A stretch of 50,156 nt of DNA. It comes from an archaeon. GTDB taxonomy: Archaea; Thermoplasmatota; Thermoplasmata; JAJSAE01. The stretch's first letter is position 1; each line of letters begins with the position of its first letter. Under the pieces are notes generated by a model. It made no database searches, was not told the origin of the DNA, and was given only the letters and a program-made list of their open reading frames with translations. Location of the stretch: positions 1 through 50,156 of the forward strand of contig JAJSAE010000069.1 in assembly GCA_024281315.1 (NCBI GenBank), in the 5' to 3' direction. Of the stretch, positions 27,652 through 37,653 are shown piece by piece. Position numbers and translations under genes: made by a program.

Positions 27652-30600
27652 TCACTCATCCATCTTCAGCACGGCCCCACGCCCGGAATTTCCGTTAACG
27701 CGCACTTCAATGGCGTTTTTCAACTGCAGATGAACCACATGCTCCGTTTCGGTTAGCGGCCTCTGGGCCTCCAGCCACTCCCAGTCTATGAATCCTTCCG
27801 AGGCCTTTCCGGTAACGGTGAGATACGGGATGTTCAGGCATGCTATGTTGTGGAGAAAGTGCGAGCCCTGCGAGTATTCGACCTTTATGTCGCCCATGGG
27901 TGTTTCCACCATTGTTCTGGTGTTGGATATCTGCTCCCATTCCACGGGAATACCCAGCCATCTATCCTTTGTCCCCCAGCGTCCCGGGCCGATAAGAATA
28001 TACGGCCTCTCATCCAGTGTCTCGTTAATCCGACCTATCTCTTTGGCAATCTCAACGGTCTTCCCGCGGTCAAACCTCTTTCTATCTACAAACACGATGT
28101 CCTTTATGTTTGAGAGGACGCCGTTTCCCAGCGATTTGGTGGAGTATATCAGGTATTTTTCCCTGTTGCTCGCATTGAAATCCTCCACATCTATCTGCCT
28201 TTTAATTGTGAGAAGAGGACGAATCTGCAGGATGTGGAGCTCAGGTCGGCCGTTTTTGTTAAGGTGTGCGGCAAACTCTATTTCCACCGCGCCTCCCATT
28301 GCCATCTGGCACAGTGCCAGCGTATCTCTCAGAATCTCCGGGAGTGGATACATATCGTACTTGAGGATGTGCGCAAAGGTGATTATTCGGTAGCCGTCGT
28401 AGTCGCTTCCGTCCCTCAAGATGTCGTTCTGCGGGTCGTATATGCTGCCCACCCACTCCATTACGCCCTTGTTCGCCTCCGCCTCCGAGACATATAGTTT
28501 TCTTATGGTACTGCCCTCTCCCTCGCCCAGGTCAAAATCCTCTCCCGTCATGTCTAGGGCGTAGAATATGTTCTGGGAGTTCTGGAGCATCTCCTTTGTA
28601 TTCGAGAAACCGAGAATGGCCTGAGGCCGCCGGGGCGAGAATGTCAGGAAGTTCTCTCCCTCCACCACTATTTTTCCGAGGCCCATAGCCAGATTGACTA
28701 TGCCGTCCTCTCTCTTCAAGGGGGGTTGTGGGTAGAAATTGTAGGATTGGGCCACGCCGGAAAAGACGGGATAGAAGACATCTCCGAAGCGATTGCCCAC
28801 GAGTTTCTGAATGACAACCGCCATCTTGTCGTCCTCCGTGGTGTGCAGGGTTGTTTTTATGTATGCTCTGGTCCGTTTGAAATATGTGGAGGCATAGACG
28901 AGTTTTATGGCGTCGGAAAGGTGTTTCAGCCTCAAATCATCGCTTTTTTCGTTATTGGGAAGGAGGTAGGTGGAGTATATCCCCGCAAACGGCTGGCTGT
29001 ATGAGTCCTCCAGAAGGCTTGAGGAGCGTACCGCTATCGGCTCAGTTATAAGACTCAGATATTTTTTCAGGGCATCCTTCAGTTTCTCGGAAATCCTGCT
29101 GTCGAGAAAGACTTTTATTATCTCTCTGTCGGTAAGGCCCTTATTTCTTATGTCTCCCAGTCCGTTTTCCTCTATGAATGTATCGAACTCATCCGTGGCG
29201 ATTATAAAAGCTGAAGGGACATTCAGGCCGTATTCCTCGTATTTTTTAGGGAATTCCGTCTTCTGGAAAAGGTATGACAGAAATGCGATCCCCCTCCCCT
29301 TTCCTCCAAGGGAGCCGCCGCCGAAGCGCGTGATTGTGTTCTCGTAGGCGAAAGCCTCGCTGCTGGAAAAGTCGGATATGACGCCCCTGCTCTTGTTCCT
29401 CTCTATCTCCTCAAAAACATCGATGAGGTATGTGCGCATCTCTTCTCCGTCTCGAAAATCGGAGATCTTCTTCGGTCTCAATTGGCGTGCAAATTCAATC
29501 TCTCCTCTGGCAAGGAGCCAGCCGGAGAACTGATTTTTTCTACCGTGGTATATGACGGACTCTGGCGGCACGGTCTTAATCATCTCTATGAATTCTTTTA
29601 TATTGGAGGCCTTTCCGACAACCTCTCCTCCCGGAAGTTTGAAGACGAAGGGGCCGAATCCGAGTTTTTCCTTCAGAAAGTGCCGAAATTCCGAGATAAG
29701 GGTATCCGAATTCTTGTCCGCAAAGCTGACTCCGAACTCCTCCGCTTTTTTTCTCTTATCCACCTGTGTTGATTGAACAAGAACAGGGATATCCGAGTCT
29801 ATGCTGGATATGAGGTGGAAGCCCGCATTTTCGTCCTTTTCTCCGTTTCTGGGGTAGGCCACATCGGTTATCACGCCTATAATGTACTCTCTGTAGTTCT
29901 GGTATATGGAAAATGCATCCTCGTAGGTCTCCGCCAGAAGGATTTTCGGCCTTGCCCTCTTCCTCAGCATTTTCTCCTGCTCGTTCACGCTCTCTTCCAT
30001 AAGCGCCTGTGTCTGTCTCACAATCTCCTTGTACATCAGAGGAAGGAAGACGGAGTAGTACTCCGGCGAGTCCTCCACAAGGAGCATTACACGAACCCCG
30101 CCGTATCTTGTATCGTTCTCCACATTCCGTAGGTCCTCGAAGAGTTTTATAATCGCCAGAAATATGGCGGAATCGCCGTTCCAGAAGAAAACGCGGTCAA
30201 TACCGTTCTTTTTACCCGGCTCGTGATAACGCCGTATCTCTCCAGCATCCGTTACCAGAAGCACTGTCGGCAGTCCCGGCTGTATCTTCTTTACCAGTTC
30301 TCCGAATTCCAGGGGGTCCGAGTCGAAGAGGTGGGTCATGGTGATTATAAGGTCGTATTTCTTCCTGTGAAGTTCCGCAAGGGCGTTTTCGGCCGACGCC
30401 ACCAGTTTGACGCGCGGGGGCGATGTTATGCCGAGGCTGAAAAACTCCCCGAATATTTGCTCGGAGAGGCCCCTGTCTTCCTCCAGAATGAAGGCATCAT
30501 AGAGGCTGGCCACCAGAAGAACATTTCTTATTCTGTACTGCATCAATTCCTGTGCGGGAGAAAAGATATCCTCCACATGGTTCATGATTCCCTTATCAAG

Positions 30601-30660
30601 AATCTCCTTTATTCCTGCCAGATCATCATTTTCGGGGAGAGCATCCCTCTTCGAGGCCAT
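27652..30660 (-). CDS. Receiver-like domains fused to PEP/pyruvate-binding (PPDK_N) ATP-grasp domain
   Basis: GGGSLGGKGRGIAFLSYL, AVRSSSLLEDSYSQPFAGIYSTYL (PPDK_N); N-terminal NVLLVASLYDAFILEED and VRVMLLVEDSPEYYSVFLPLMY receiver-like. Confidence 0.8.
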   Translation of the reverse strand: MASKRDALPENDDLAGIKEILDKGIMNHVEDIFSPAQELMQYRIRNVLLVASLYDAFILEEDRGLSEQIFGEFFSLGITSPPRVKLVASAENALAELHRKKYDLIITMTHLFDSDPLEFGELVKKIQPGLPTVLLVTDAGEIRRYHEPGKKNGIDRVFFWNGDSAIFLAIIKLFEDLRNVENDTRYGGVRVMLLVEDSPEYYSVFLPLMYKEIVRQTQALMEESVNEQEKMLRKRARPKILLAETYEDAFSIYQNYREYIIGVITDVAYPRNGEKDENAGFHLISSIDSDIPVLVQSTQVDKRKKAEEFGVSFADKNSDTLISEFRHFLKEKLGFGPFVFKLPGGEVVGKASNIKEFIEMIKTVPPESVIYHGRKNQFSGWLLARGEIEFARQLRPKKISDFRDGEEMRTYLIDVFEEIERNKSRGVISDFSSSEAFAYENTITRFGGGSLGGKGRGIAFLSYLFQKTEFPKKYEEYGLNVPSAFIIATDEFDTFIEENGLGDIRNKGLTDREIIKVFLDSRISEKLKDALKKYLSLITEPIAVRSSSLLEDSYSQPFAGIYSTYLLPNNEKSDDLRLKHLSDAIKLVYASTYFKRTRAYIKTTLHTTEDDKMAVVIQKLVGNRFGDVFYPVFSGVAQSYNFYPQPPLKREDGIVNLAMGLGKIVVEGENFLTFSPRRPQAILGFSNTKEMLQNSQNIFYALDMTGEDFDLGEGEGSTIRKLYVSEAEANKGVMEWVGSIYDPQNDILRDGSDYDGYRIITFAHILKYDMYPLPEILRDTLALCQMAMGGAVEIEFAAHLNKNGRPELHILQIRPLLTIKRQIDVEDFNASNREKYLIYSTKSLGNGVLSNIKDIVFVDRKRFDRGKTVEIAKEIGRINETLDERPYILIGPGRWGTKDRWLGIPVEWEQISNTRTMVETPMGDIKVEYSQGSHFLHNIACLNIPYLTVTGKASEGFIDWEWLEAQRPLTETEHVVHLQLKNAIEVRVNGNSGRGAVLKMDE

Positions 30661-30699
30661 GGAGCCTGATATGGTGGTAGGATATTAAATGTTTGTCAT

Positions 30700-32016
30700 T
30701 CAGTCCTTTTGCACCCCTTTCACGAACTCTCCGACTCTCTCCATTCCTTCCTTAATCTTATCATGGTCGTTTATCAGGGGGCCATAGGAGATTCTCACGC
30801 CGTTCTTTATACTCTGGCCGAATCCTCCGCCGGGTATGAAGAGAACGCCGGTGTTTTTCAGCACCTCAAGCATGAATTTATCGGCATCCATTCCCGCATC
30901 CATCACGGTGTAGAGGCCTCCCTGCGGCACCAGCCTCCTCATTCCCAGATGCTCATCTATGGCCTTCAGGGTGATATCGGCCGTGGCCTTGTATCTGGAC
31001 CTCACATCGTTCAAATACTTCTTTAACTCTCCAGAGGGTATTGCCTCCTGCAGATACTCCTTTATGGCCATCTGATGGAGCGTATCGGGGCAGAGTATGG
31101 AGCACTGCTGCACCCGTTCCATCGCAGCGACCACCCTCGGGTGTGCCTCTATCCAGCCCAGCCTTCTGCCGAGTCCTCTGGCCCACTTGGAATTGGAATG
31201 CATCGCTATCATGTGCGGGTACTCGTTGGGGGACCACGAGAAGTACTCTGGCGGCTTTTCCGAGAAATATTGTGTCTTGTATGCGAAGTCCATCATCACG
31301 AATACCCCTTTATTCTCGCACATCTCCATTATATTCCTTACAAGGCGGTGTGGCATGATCTGGCTGGTGGGGTTGTCCGGGGACGGGATGATAATAATTT
31401 TCGGGTCATAGAGTTTTATTATGTTTTCGAGGTCTTCCATTACTTTATCTTCGTCCGGCAGGTATTTCCACTCCACGGGGTCGAACACATTCAGATGCAC
31501 GATCTCAGCGGCAGGTACCACCGGGTTAACTCCCGTGGGGTTATGTATTATTTTTGTGTCCGTGAGTGCGAAGTCTATCTGCCCCCCGTAATTTGCGTAT
31601 GTCGGGTCGAGAAGGACGACATCCTCTCCCGGATTCGCAAGCGAGACAAAGAGGTCGTGTGTGAGCTGCGTGGAACTCTGGCCGACAATTATGTTCTCCG
31701 GTCCGATCTCTTTTACACCGAAGACATCCTGCTCGAAGAGGGCCAGTTGCTCCCTGAGTCCAAGTTCTCCCGGGGTGGGGCTGTATGCGCCGCTGGCATG
31801 GAACCTTAGCGGGTCTTTTGCAATCTCGATATACTTCTCCCTCATGAGTTCGGGAACTTCGTGATTCACCCAGCCTCCGCCGAACGATATCACATCGTCC
31901 GGATTCAGCCCCATTTCGATTATGTTCTTCCTCTCCGCCATCTTCATTATCTGCCTGATGGGGGAGGGCCTCTTCATTTGCTCCTCGATTATGTTTGATA
32001 GTCTGATATATGCCAT
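30700..32016 (-). CDS. PLP-dependent class I/II aminotransferase
   Basis: SFGGGWVNHEVPE, SPDNPTSQIMPH, SNSKWARGLGRRLGW; GGTGAC SD. Confidence 0.88.
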   Translation of the reverse strand: MAYIRLSNIIEEQMKRPSPIRQIMKMAERKNIIEMGLNPDDVISFGGGWVNHEVPELMREKYIEIAKDPLRFHASGAYSPTPGELGLREQLALFEQDVFGVKEIGPENIIVGQSSTQLTHDLFVSLANPGEDVVLLDPTYANYGGQIDFALTDTKIIHNPTGVNPVVPAAEIVHLNVFDPVEWKYLPDEDKVMEDLENIIKLYDPKIIIIPSPDNPTSQIMPHRLVRNIMEMCENKGVFVMMDFAYKTQYFSEKPPEYFSWSPNEYPHMIAMHSNSKWARGLGRRLGWIEAHPRVVAAMERVQQCSILCPDTLHQMAIKEYLQEAIPSGELKKYLNDVRSRYKATADITLKAIDEHLGMRRLVPQGGLYTVMDAGMDADKFMLEVLKNTGVLFIPGGGFGQSIKNGVRISYGPLINDHDKIKEGMERVGEFVKGVQKD

Positions 32017-32040
32017 TATGTCACCTTCTTTTGTTTTTTA

Positions 32041-34665
32041 CTACTTTTCTATCAGGATTACAACTCCGTTTATACTGATGCTGTCCACATCTACGCCGTG
32101 AGAAACAAGGGTTCTTTCGAACTCCACATGTTTTTTCGTTATTTCGCCGGTCTCGCCGTCAGGGAACCGTATTGTTATCTTCCCTGTCTTCAGGGCCTCT
32201 CGCAATTCCTCAGGATCGCTTTCAGTTATGAACTTCACGACATCCTGTGCGTGCTGCCTGAATTCCGGTCCTATCGCTGCATACACCGGCTTCGCTCCGC
32301 TAATCCTCTCCTCCGTGTGCCCCCTCTTTTCCAGGATGATTCTGGCGGCCTTCACCGTTGCGGCGATGTCCCTCTCGCTCCCCAGAAGGTACTCCGCCTT
32401 TTCCCCTATGATTTCCACTGTCTTCACTTCCGCACCCAGCGCCATCTTCCTAGAGGCCTTCCACGACCTTATCTCCGAGATAATGTCCTTTACCAGTTCT
32501 CCCTGCTCCTCTGCGTCCGGGTCAATCTCTCTCGCTTCCGGCCAAGGCGAGATATGAACGCTCTTTATTCCTTCCAGCTCAACATAATGCTCCTGATAGA
32601 CCGATTCCGCAAGGTGGGGCATGAAGGGAGCCAGCAGTTTTGTCATGCCGAGGCCGATGGTGTACAATGTGTACTCCAGAGCCTCATCGTTTCCCGCATA
32701 TATCCTGTGCTTCACCATTTCCAGATAGTGGTCCGCAACCCTGTGCCATGCAAAGAATTCCAGATCCTTCATGGCCCTGTCGAACTGGTAGTTATCCATG
32801 CTCTCGGTCATCTTCCCGACGAGCCTGTTGAAGGAACTGAGTATCCAGCGGTCGGTTATGCGAAGAGTCTCCGGTTCCTCCCTCCTCTTTTTAATGCCCT
32901 TGCTCATGAGGTTCTGCATGTTCCAGAACTTCTGCATGAACCGGGTCGCATGCTTTACCTCCTCCAGCCGGAATGCGTGGTCCGTTCCAAGAGAACAGGT
33001 GGAGGCGTAGTATCTCATGGCATCTCCTCCGTACTCATCCAGAATAGGCAGGGGGTCGATAACATTTCCCGCGGATGCGTGCATGGGCGTGCCGTCCGGG
33101 GCCATTATGAATCCGTGAATCATGATGTTCTCCCATGGTTTTTTTCCTGTAAGCAGGTACTCCCTCAGAATCGTGTAAAAGGCCCATGTCCGTATGATGT
33201 CGTGCCCCTGCGGCCTCAGGCTCATGGGGTACAGTTTTTCGAATCTCTCTTCATCTCTGAGATAGAATGTATTATAGAGGGGCGAAATCGAGGAATCCAT
33301 CCATGTGTCGAACACATCGGTGCAGCCCTCCAGTTCTCCGCCGCACTTGGGACATTTCTCCACGGGCGGCTTATCCAGCGTGGGGTCCACATAGCAGTCT
33401 TCTTCCTTTGCGGGGACGATGTGGCCGCACTCCTTGCAGTGCCAGACCGGTATCGGCGTTGCGAAATACCGCTGCCTCGAAATTACCCAGTCCCAGCCGA
33501 GGGAATCGGTCCATTCGTTGAGCCTCACTTTCATAAACTCGGGGAACCAGTTTATCTCGTCCCCGATTCTCTTTATGTCCTCCTTGAACTTTGTGGTCTT
33601 GAGGAACCACTGAGGGACCTGAAGGAACTCTATGGGCGTCTTGCACCTCCAGCAGAGGCCCACATTCTGCTCGTTGTCCTCCTGTTTTATGAGCAGTCCC
33701 TCCTTTTTCAGGTCTTCAATTATCGCCGCTCTTGCCTCCCCGATGCTCATTCCGGCGTATTTGCCGGCGTTCTCCAGCATCTTCCCTTCCTGATCTATGG
33801 CCATTTCTATGGGAAGGTTGTACTTGTGCACCCAGTTAAGGTCTTCCTTGTCCCCTATGGTGCATATCATAACGATTCCGGTGCCGTACTCCGGGTCCAC
33901 CGCCTCATCCGCAATAACCCTTACTTTTTTCTCGAATATGGGGGTTATCAGCATCTTTCCTACGAGGTGTCTGTTCTTCTCGTCGTCCGGGTGCACAGCT
34001 ATCAGCTGGCAGGCAGGCAGGAGCTCCGGCCTCGTGGTGGCGATGGTGGCAAACTCCTCCTCTCCCTCTATCAAAAATCTCACATAGTTCAGTTTCGTCA
34101 TGTTGTGTTTGTACTCCACCTCGGCGTCGGCCAGTGCGGTCATGCAGCGCGGGCACCAGTTAATGGGGAACTCCCCCTTGTAAACCAGCTCTTTCTCCAG
34201 CATTTTCAGAAATGTTATCTGGGTGATTCTGCGGTAGTACTCCGCGTCGGTCTGGTAGTAGAGTGAGGGATCCATGCTCTCGCCGAGAATCTCGAACTGA
34301 TGCGTCATATCCCCGATATGGCGGCTGGCGAACTCCCGGCACATCTCGATGAATTCATGCCTTTCAACATCCAGTTTCGTAATCCCTCTCTCCTTCTCGA
34401 CCTTGACCTCAATGGGCGTTCCGTTGACATCAAAACAGAGCGGGAAAAAGACATTATCTCCCTTCATGCGGTGGTATCTGGCCGCAAAATCTATGAGCGT
34501 GTAGCCGGTGGCATGGCCCAGATGCAGGGCCCCGGAGGCATACCTCGGAGGGTTGTCTATGCTGTACACCGGCCGGTCGGAGTCGAAGTCGAACTTATAG
34601 AGTTCCCACTCCTTCCACTTCTTCTGCCAGCGTGCTTCCTGCTCTCTGATGTCGTATTCGCTCAT
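32041..34665 (-). CDS. valS: Valyl-tRNA synthetase (archaeal type)
   Basis: NPPRYASGALHLGHATGY, YGTGIVMICTIGDKEDLNW, FDTWMDSSISPLY; KMSKS position reads PMHASAGN. Confidence 0.88.
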   Translation of the reverse strand: MSEYDIREQEARWQKKWKEWELYKFDFDSDRPVYSIDNPPRYASGALHLGHATGYTLIDFAARYHRMKGDNVFFPLCFDVNGTPIEVKVEKERGITKLDVERHEFIEMCREFASRHIGDMTHQFEILGESMDPSLYYQTDAEYYRRITQITFLKMLEKELVYKGEFPINWCPRCMTALADAEVEYKHNMTKLNYVRFLIEGEEEFATIATTRPELLPACQLIAVHPDDEKNRHLVGKMLITPIFEKKVRVIADEAVDPEYGTGIVMICTIGDKEDLNWVHKYNLPIEMAIDQEGKMLENAGKYAGMSIGEARAAIIEDLKKEGLLIKQEDNEQNVGLCWRCKTPIEFLQVPQWFLKTTKFKEDIKRIGDEINWFPEFMKVRLNEWTDSLGWDWVISRQRYFATPIPVWHCKECGHIVPAKEEDCYVDPTLDKPPVEKCPKCGGELEGCTDVFDTWMDSSISPLYNTFYLRDEERFEKLYPMSLRPQGHDIIRTWAFYTILREYLLTGKKPWENIMIHGFIMAPDGTPMHASAGNVIDPLPILDEYGGDAMRYYASTCSLGTDHAFRLEEVKHATRFMQKFWNMQNLMSKGIKKRREEPETLRITDRWILSSFNRLVGKMTESMDNYQFDRAMKDLEFFAWHRVADHYLEMVKHRIYAGNDEALEYTLYTIGLGMTKLLAPFMPHLAESVYQEHYVELEGIKSVHISPWPEAREIDPDAEEQGELVKDIISEIRSWKASRKMALGAEVKTVEIIGEKAEYLLGSERDIAATVKAARIILEKRGHTEERISGAKPVYAAIGPEFRQHAQDVVKFITESDPEELREALKTGKITIRFPDGETGEITKKHVEFERTLVSHGVDVDSISINGVVILIEK

Positions 34666-34789
34666 ACCGGCGGGAAAGATAATGGGGGATAAAAGAGTTT
34701 TTGTTGGTCCGGATAGACTTCTTAGCGCTCCTCCCTCTCAATACAGGGATAAAATTAATAAGGGGCGGGCCTATTCCCTCTGGAGGTCA

Positions 34790-36394
34790 ATGAACGAAGT
34801 ACAGGTCATCGAAGCGTTTGCAGCCATAGGAATCATCATACTTCTGGGTTTCCTCGGCTCTCTTCTGTTCTACAAAACAAAGATACCGGATATTGTCCTG
34901 CTCATACTTCTTGGAGTCATCATCGGGCCGCATGTTCTGGGTCTCGCCTCTCCGGATGTAATGCATGCCATCGAGGTATTTTCCCCGTTCTTCATGGCAA
35001 TCGCACTTGTCATAATCCTCTTTGACGGCGGTCTCAATCTGAACTACCAGAATGTTCTTGACAGCATCGGTAAGGCAACACTGTTCACGGTCCTGAATTT
35101 CGTGACCTTCGTATCTCTGGCAACAGTGGTGGCCTACTACTTCCTTGGGATAACAAACTGGACGATAGCCATGCTTCTGGGGGCCATTCTCGGAGGTACG
35201 AGCAGCGCCATAGTCATTCCTATAGTTTCCAAGATGAGCATCGGCGAGGATGCAAAAAACCTTCTCATACTCGAATCAGTCATTACCGATGTGCTCGTTA
35301 TCGTTACGGTGGTCTCTATGGTTCACATCATGCTGACAAACACCAGCGACATGACCGTTGCAAGTAGCAGTCTTGCCAATGCATTTCTGGTGGCCATGGT
35401 AGTCGGCTTCCTCTTCGGAATATTCTGGCTGAAGAGTCTCAAAATACTTAAAGGAAAGCCGTTTTCTTTTATGATTACGCTGGCCATACTTTTCATACTC
35501 TATGCTGTGGTGGAAGGGGCACTTCATAGCAGCGGTGCCATTGCGGCCCTCATATTCGGCCTTGTCCTTGGCAATAAGGACGAGTTCGCCCGCATTTTCA
35601 AGAAATCACCCGAGGATTTCGTGTTTGACGAGCATATAAAACAGTTTCACTCCGAGATGTCATTCATGGTCAAAACATTCTTCTTTGTCTACTTGGGCAT
35701 TATATTCAATCTGAACGTCCTGCTTTCATTTCCCATAATGATAGTCTCTTTAACCCTTTTTGCTGTTGTCGTGCTGGCACGGTTCCCCATTGCAAAAGCG
35801 GTAGGGCGTATTTCTCACATGACTCCGCGGGAAACAGAGGCAACATTCATAATGTTTCCCCGTGGACTCAGTGCTGCTGTCCTTGCCACCTATCCGTACA
35901 TGATGCTCAGAAGCGCTCCGGTCTGGGACACTCTGAGTGCACATACTCAGGATTTTCTCCAGAATGATGTGGTCAATGTGGTCTTCGTCGTACTCGTGCT
36001 TACTGCCGTGGCGGCATCGGTGGGTACCATAATCATCGAAAGAAAGGTTCCCGCAGACGAGAAGCGGAAGGAGGAGGAAACGGACATGGACCCGACCACT
36101 ATGTGGTATCAGACACATAACCCGAATATACGCAAGAGAAAGGTGGCCCGGAATAAAAAGGCCGAAAAAGCGCCTGGCGTTTCCGCCAAGGACATAAAAG
36201 AAGTAAATGCCAAGAAGGAGTACAAAAAGGCCGAAAAGATAAAGAAAACCCCTGCGACTCCCATCACGAAAAAGGCCGAAAAGGCGGAGCCGAAGAAAGG
36301 CGGAAAAGAGAGGGGGAAAAAACCGGAAACCCCAATAAAGAGCACAAAGAAATCTGAAAAGATGAAACCCGCCGCAAAAAAGAAAAAGGAGTAG
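34790..36394 (+). CDS. CPA2-type cation/proton antiporter with Lys-rich C-terminal tail
   Basis: LLFYKTKIPDIVLLILLGVIIGPHVLGL, DGGLNLNYQN, multi-TM; start ATG 34790 with GGAGGT SD. Confidence 0.88.
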   Translation: MNEVQVIEAFAAIGIIILLGFLGSLLFYKTKIPDIVLLILLGVIIGPHVLGLASPDVMHAIEVFSPFFMAIALVIILFDGGLNLNYQNVLDSIGKATLFTVLNFVTFVSLATVVAYYFLGITNWTIAMLLGAILGGTSSAIVIPIVSKMSIGEDAKNLLILESVITDVLVIVTVVSMVHIMLTNTSDMTVASSSLANAFLVAMVVGFLFGIFWLKSLKILKGKPFSFMITLAILFILYAVVEGALHSSGAIAALIFGLVLGNKDEFARIFKKSPEDFVFDEHIKQFHSEMSFMVKTFFFVYLGIIFNLNVLLSFPIMIVSLTLFAVVVLARFPIAKAVGRISHMTPRETEATFIMFPRGLSAAVLATYPYMMLRSAPVWDTLSAHTQDFLQNDVVNVVFVVLVLTAVAASVGTIIIERKVPADEKRKEEETDMDPTTMWYQTHNPNIRKRKVARNKKAEKAPGVSAKDIKEVNAKKEYKKAEKIKKTPATPITKKAEKAEPKKGGKERGKKPETPIKSTKKSEKMKPAAKKKKE

Positions 36395-36406
36395 ACGGTG
36401 AACAGC

Positions 36407-37636
36407 ATGGTTCTGGATGCATTGACTCAAATATTTATCATTTTTCTTGCCGCCAAGGTAATGAACGAAATATTCGTGCGAATTAATCAATCACCTGTAA
36501 TCGGTGAATTGCTGGTGGGCATTATACTCGGGCCATCCCTTTTGGGAATAATAGGACACTCGGAAGTCCTGGATGTTCTGGCCGAAATAGGCGCCATTGT
36601 CCTTCTCTTTATGGTCGGCCTTGAAACAAGCGTTGAAGACCTTAAGAAGGTAGGAAGGATTGCGATTCTTGTGGCAATACTCGGTGTTATCCTGCCGTTC
36701 GGCATGACATACCTGACTATTATTGTCCTTGGCTATCCGCAGATTGAAGCTCTCTTTGTCGGAGCGGCAATGGTAGCCACCAGTATCGGAATAACCGCCA
36801 GAGTTCTTGCGGATATGGGGCTTCTGGATACGAAAGAGGCAAAACTTATTCTCGGCGCTGCCATCGTGGACGACATTCTCGGAATGATAGTGCTTACCAT
36901 GGTCAGCGGAATGGCACAGGGAAGTTTCTCCATGTACAACACCGTCGTGATAATCATTGAGGCTGTCCTCTTCATCATTGCCATACTCTACTTCGGAAGA
37001 AAGATGCTCAGTCGCGCGACAGGGCGGCACGAAGTGGAGCAGTACCGTACAATAGAGGGAGATGTAACCCTGAAGTACAAGACAAAGGTGTACCGGCAGG
37101 ACAGTGTTGTGGACAGGCTCCGGCAGAAAGATGCGCCGTTCATCATAGTTCTGCTGGCATGTTTCGGCATATCCGCTCTCGCACAGCGTTTCGGTCTCGC
37201 TGCGATAATCGGTGCCTTCTTTGCCGGAATGCTCTTCACCGATACGAAGGGTAGTTACGACGTGGAAGAAAAAATGCACTCCGTTTATGTCCTTATGACT
37301 CCGTTTTTCTTTGTGGTCATGGGGGCTAAGGTGGACCTCGGAGGACTTGCATCCTTCGGCATAGCGGGTCTGCTGATTCTCCTCTCCGCCGTTGCAATCA
37401 TCTCGAAACTGCTCGGAGGCTATCTGGGTGCCCTGAAAATGGGGACTCAATCAGCTCTGATAGTGGGAGCGGGACTTGTTCCTCGCGGTGAGGTTGGAAT
37501 TATCGTGGCAGCCGTCGGTCTGAATCTCGGAACAATTGATTCGGAGATATACTCGGTGATAGTGATGGTCTCCATAATAACAACACTATACGCGCCGCCG
37601 CTGATAAGAACCGCATACGGAAAGAAAAGCGTATGA
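36407..37636 (+). CDS. Second CPA2-type cation/proton antiporter
   Basis: INQSPVIGELLVGIILGPSLLGII, FMVGLETSVEDLKKVGR, AAIVDDILGMIVL; ATG 36407 behind GGTGA. Confidence 0.88.
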   Translation: MVLDALTQIFIIFLAAKVMNEIFVRINQSPVIGELLVGIILGPSLLGIIGHSEVLDVLAEIGAIVLLFMVGLETSVEDLKKVGRIAILVAILGVILPFGMTYLTIIVLGYPQIEALFVGAAMVATSIGITARVLADMGLLDTKEAKLILGAAIVDDILGMIVLTMVSGMAQGSFSMYNTVVIIIEAVLFIIAILYFGRKMLSRATGRHEVEQYRTIEGDVTLKYKTKVYRQDSVVDRLRQKDAPFIIVLLACFGISALAQRFGLAAIIGAFFAGMLFTDTKGSYDVEEKMHSVYVLMTPFFFVVMGAKVDLGGLASFGIAGLLILLSAVAIISKLLGGYLGALKMGTQSALIVGAGLVPRGEVGIIVAAVGLNLGTIDSEIYSVIVMVSIITTLYAPPLIRTAYGKKSV

Positions 37637-37653
37637 TAAAGCTCTGCGCTCCG

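Noticed and set aside
32098-34266. 722-aa plus-strand ORF
   Set aside because: Fully antisense to valS; protein looks like low-complexity reverse-frame translation, and the ValRS frame has clear motifs.
36491-37450. 319-aa minus-strand ORF
   Set aside because: Antisense to a clear CPA2 antiporter.
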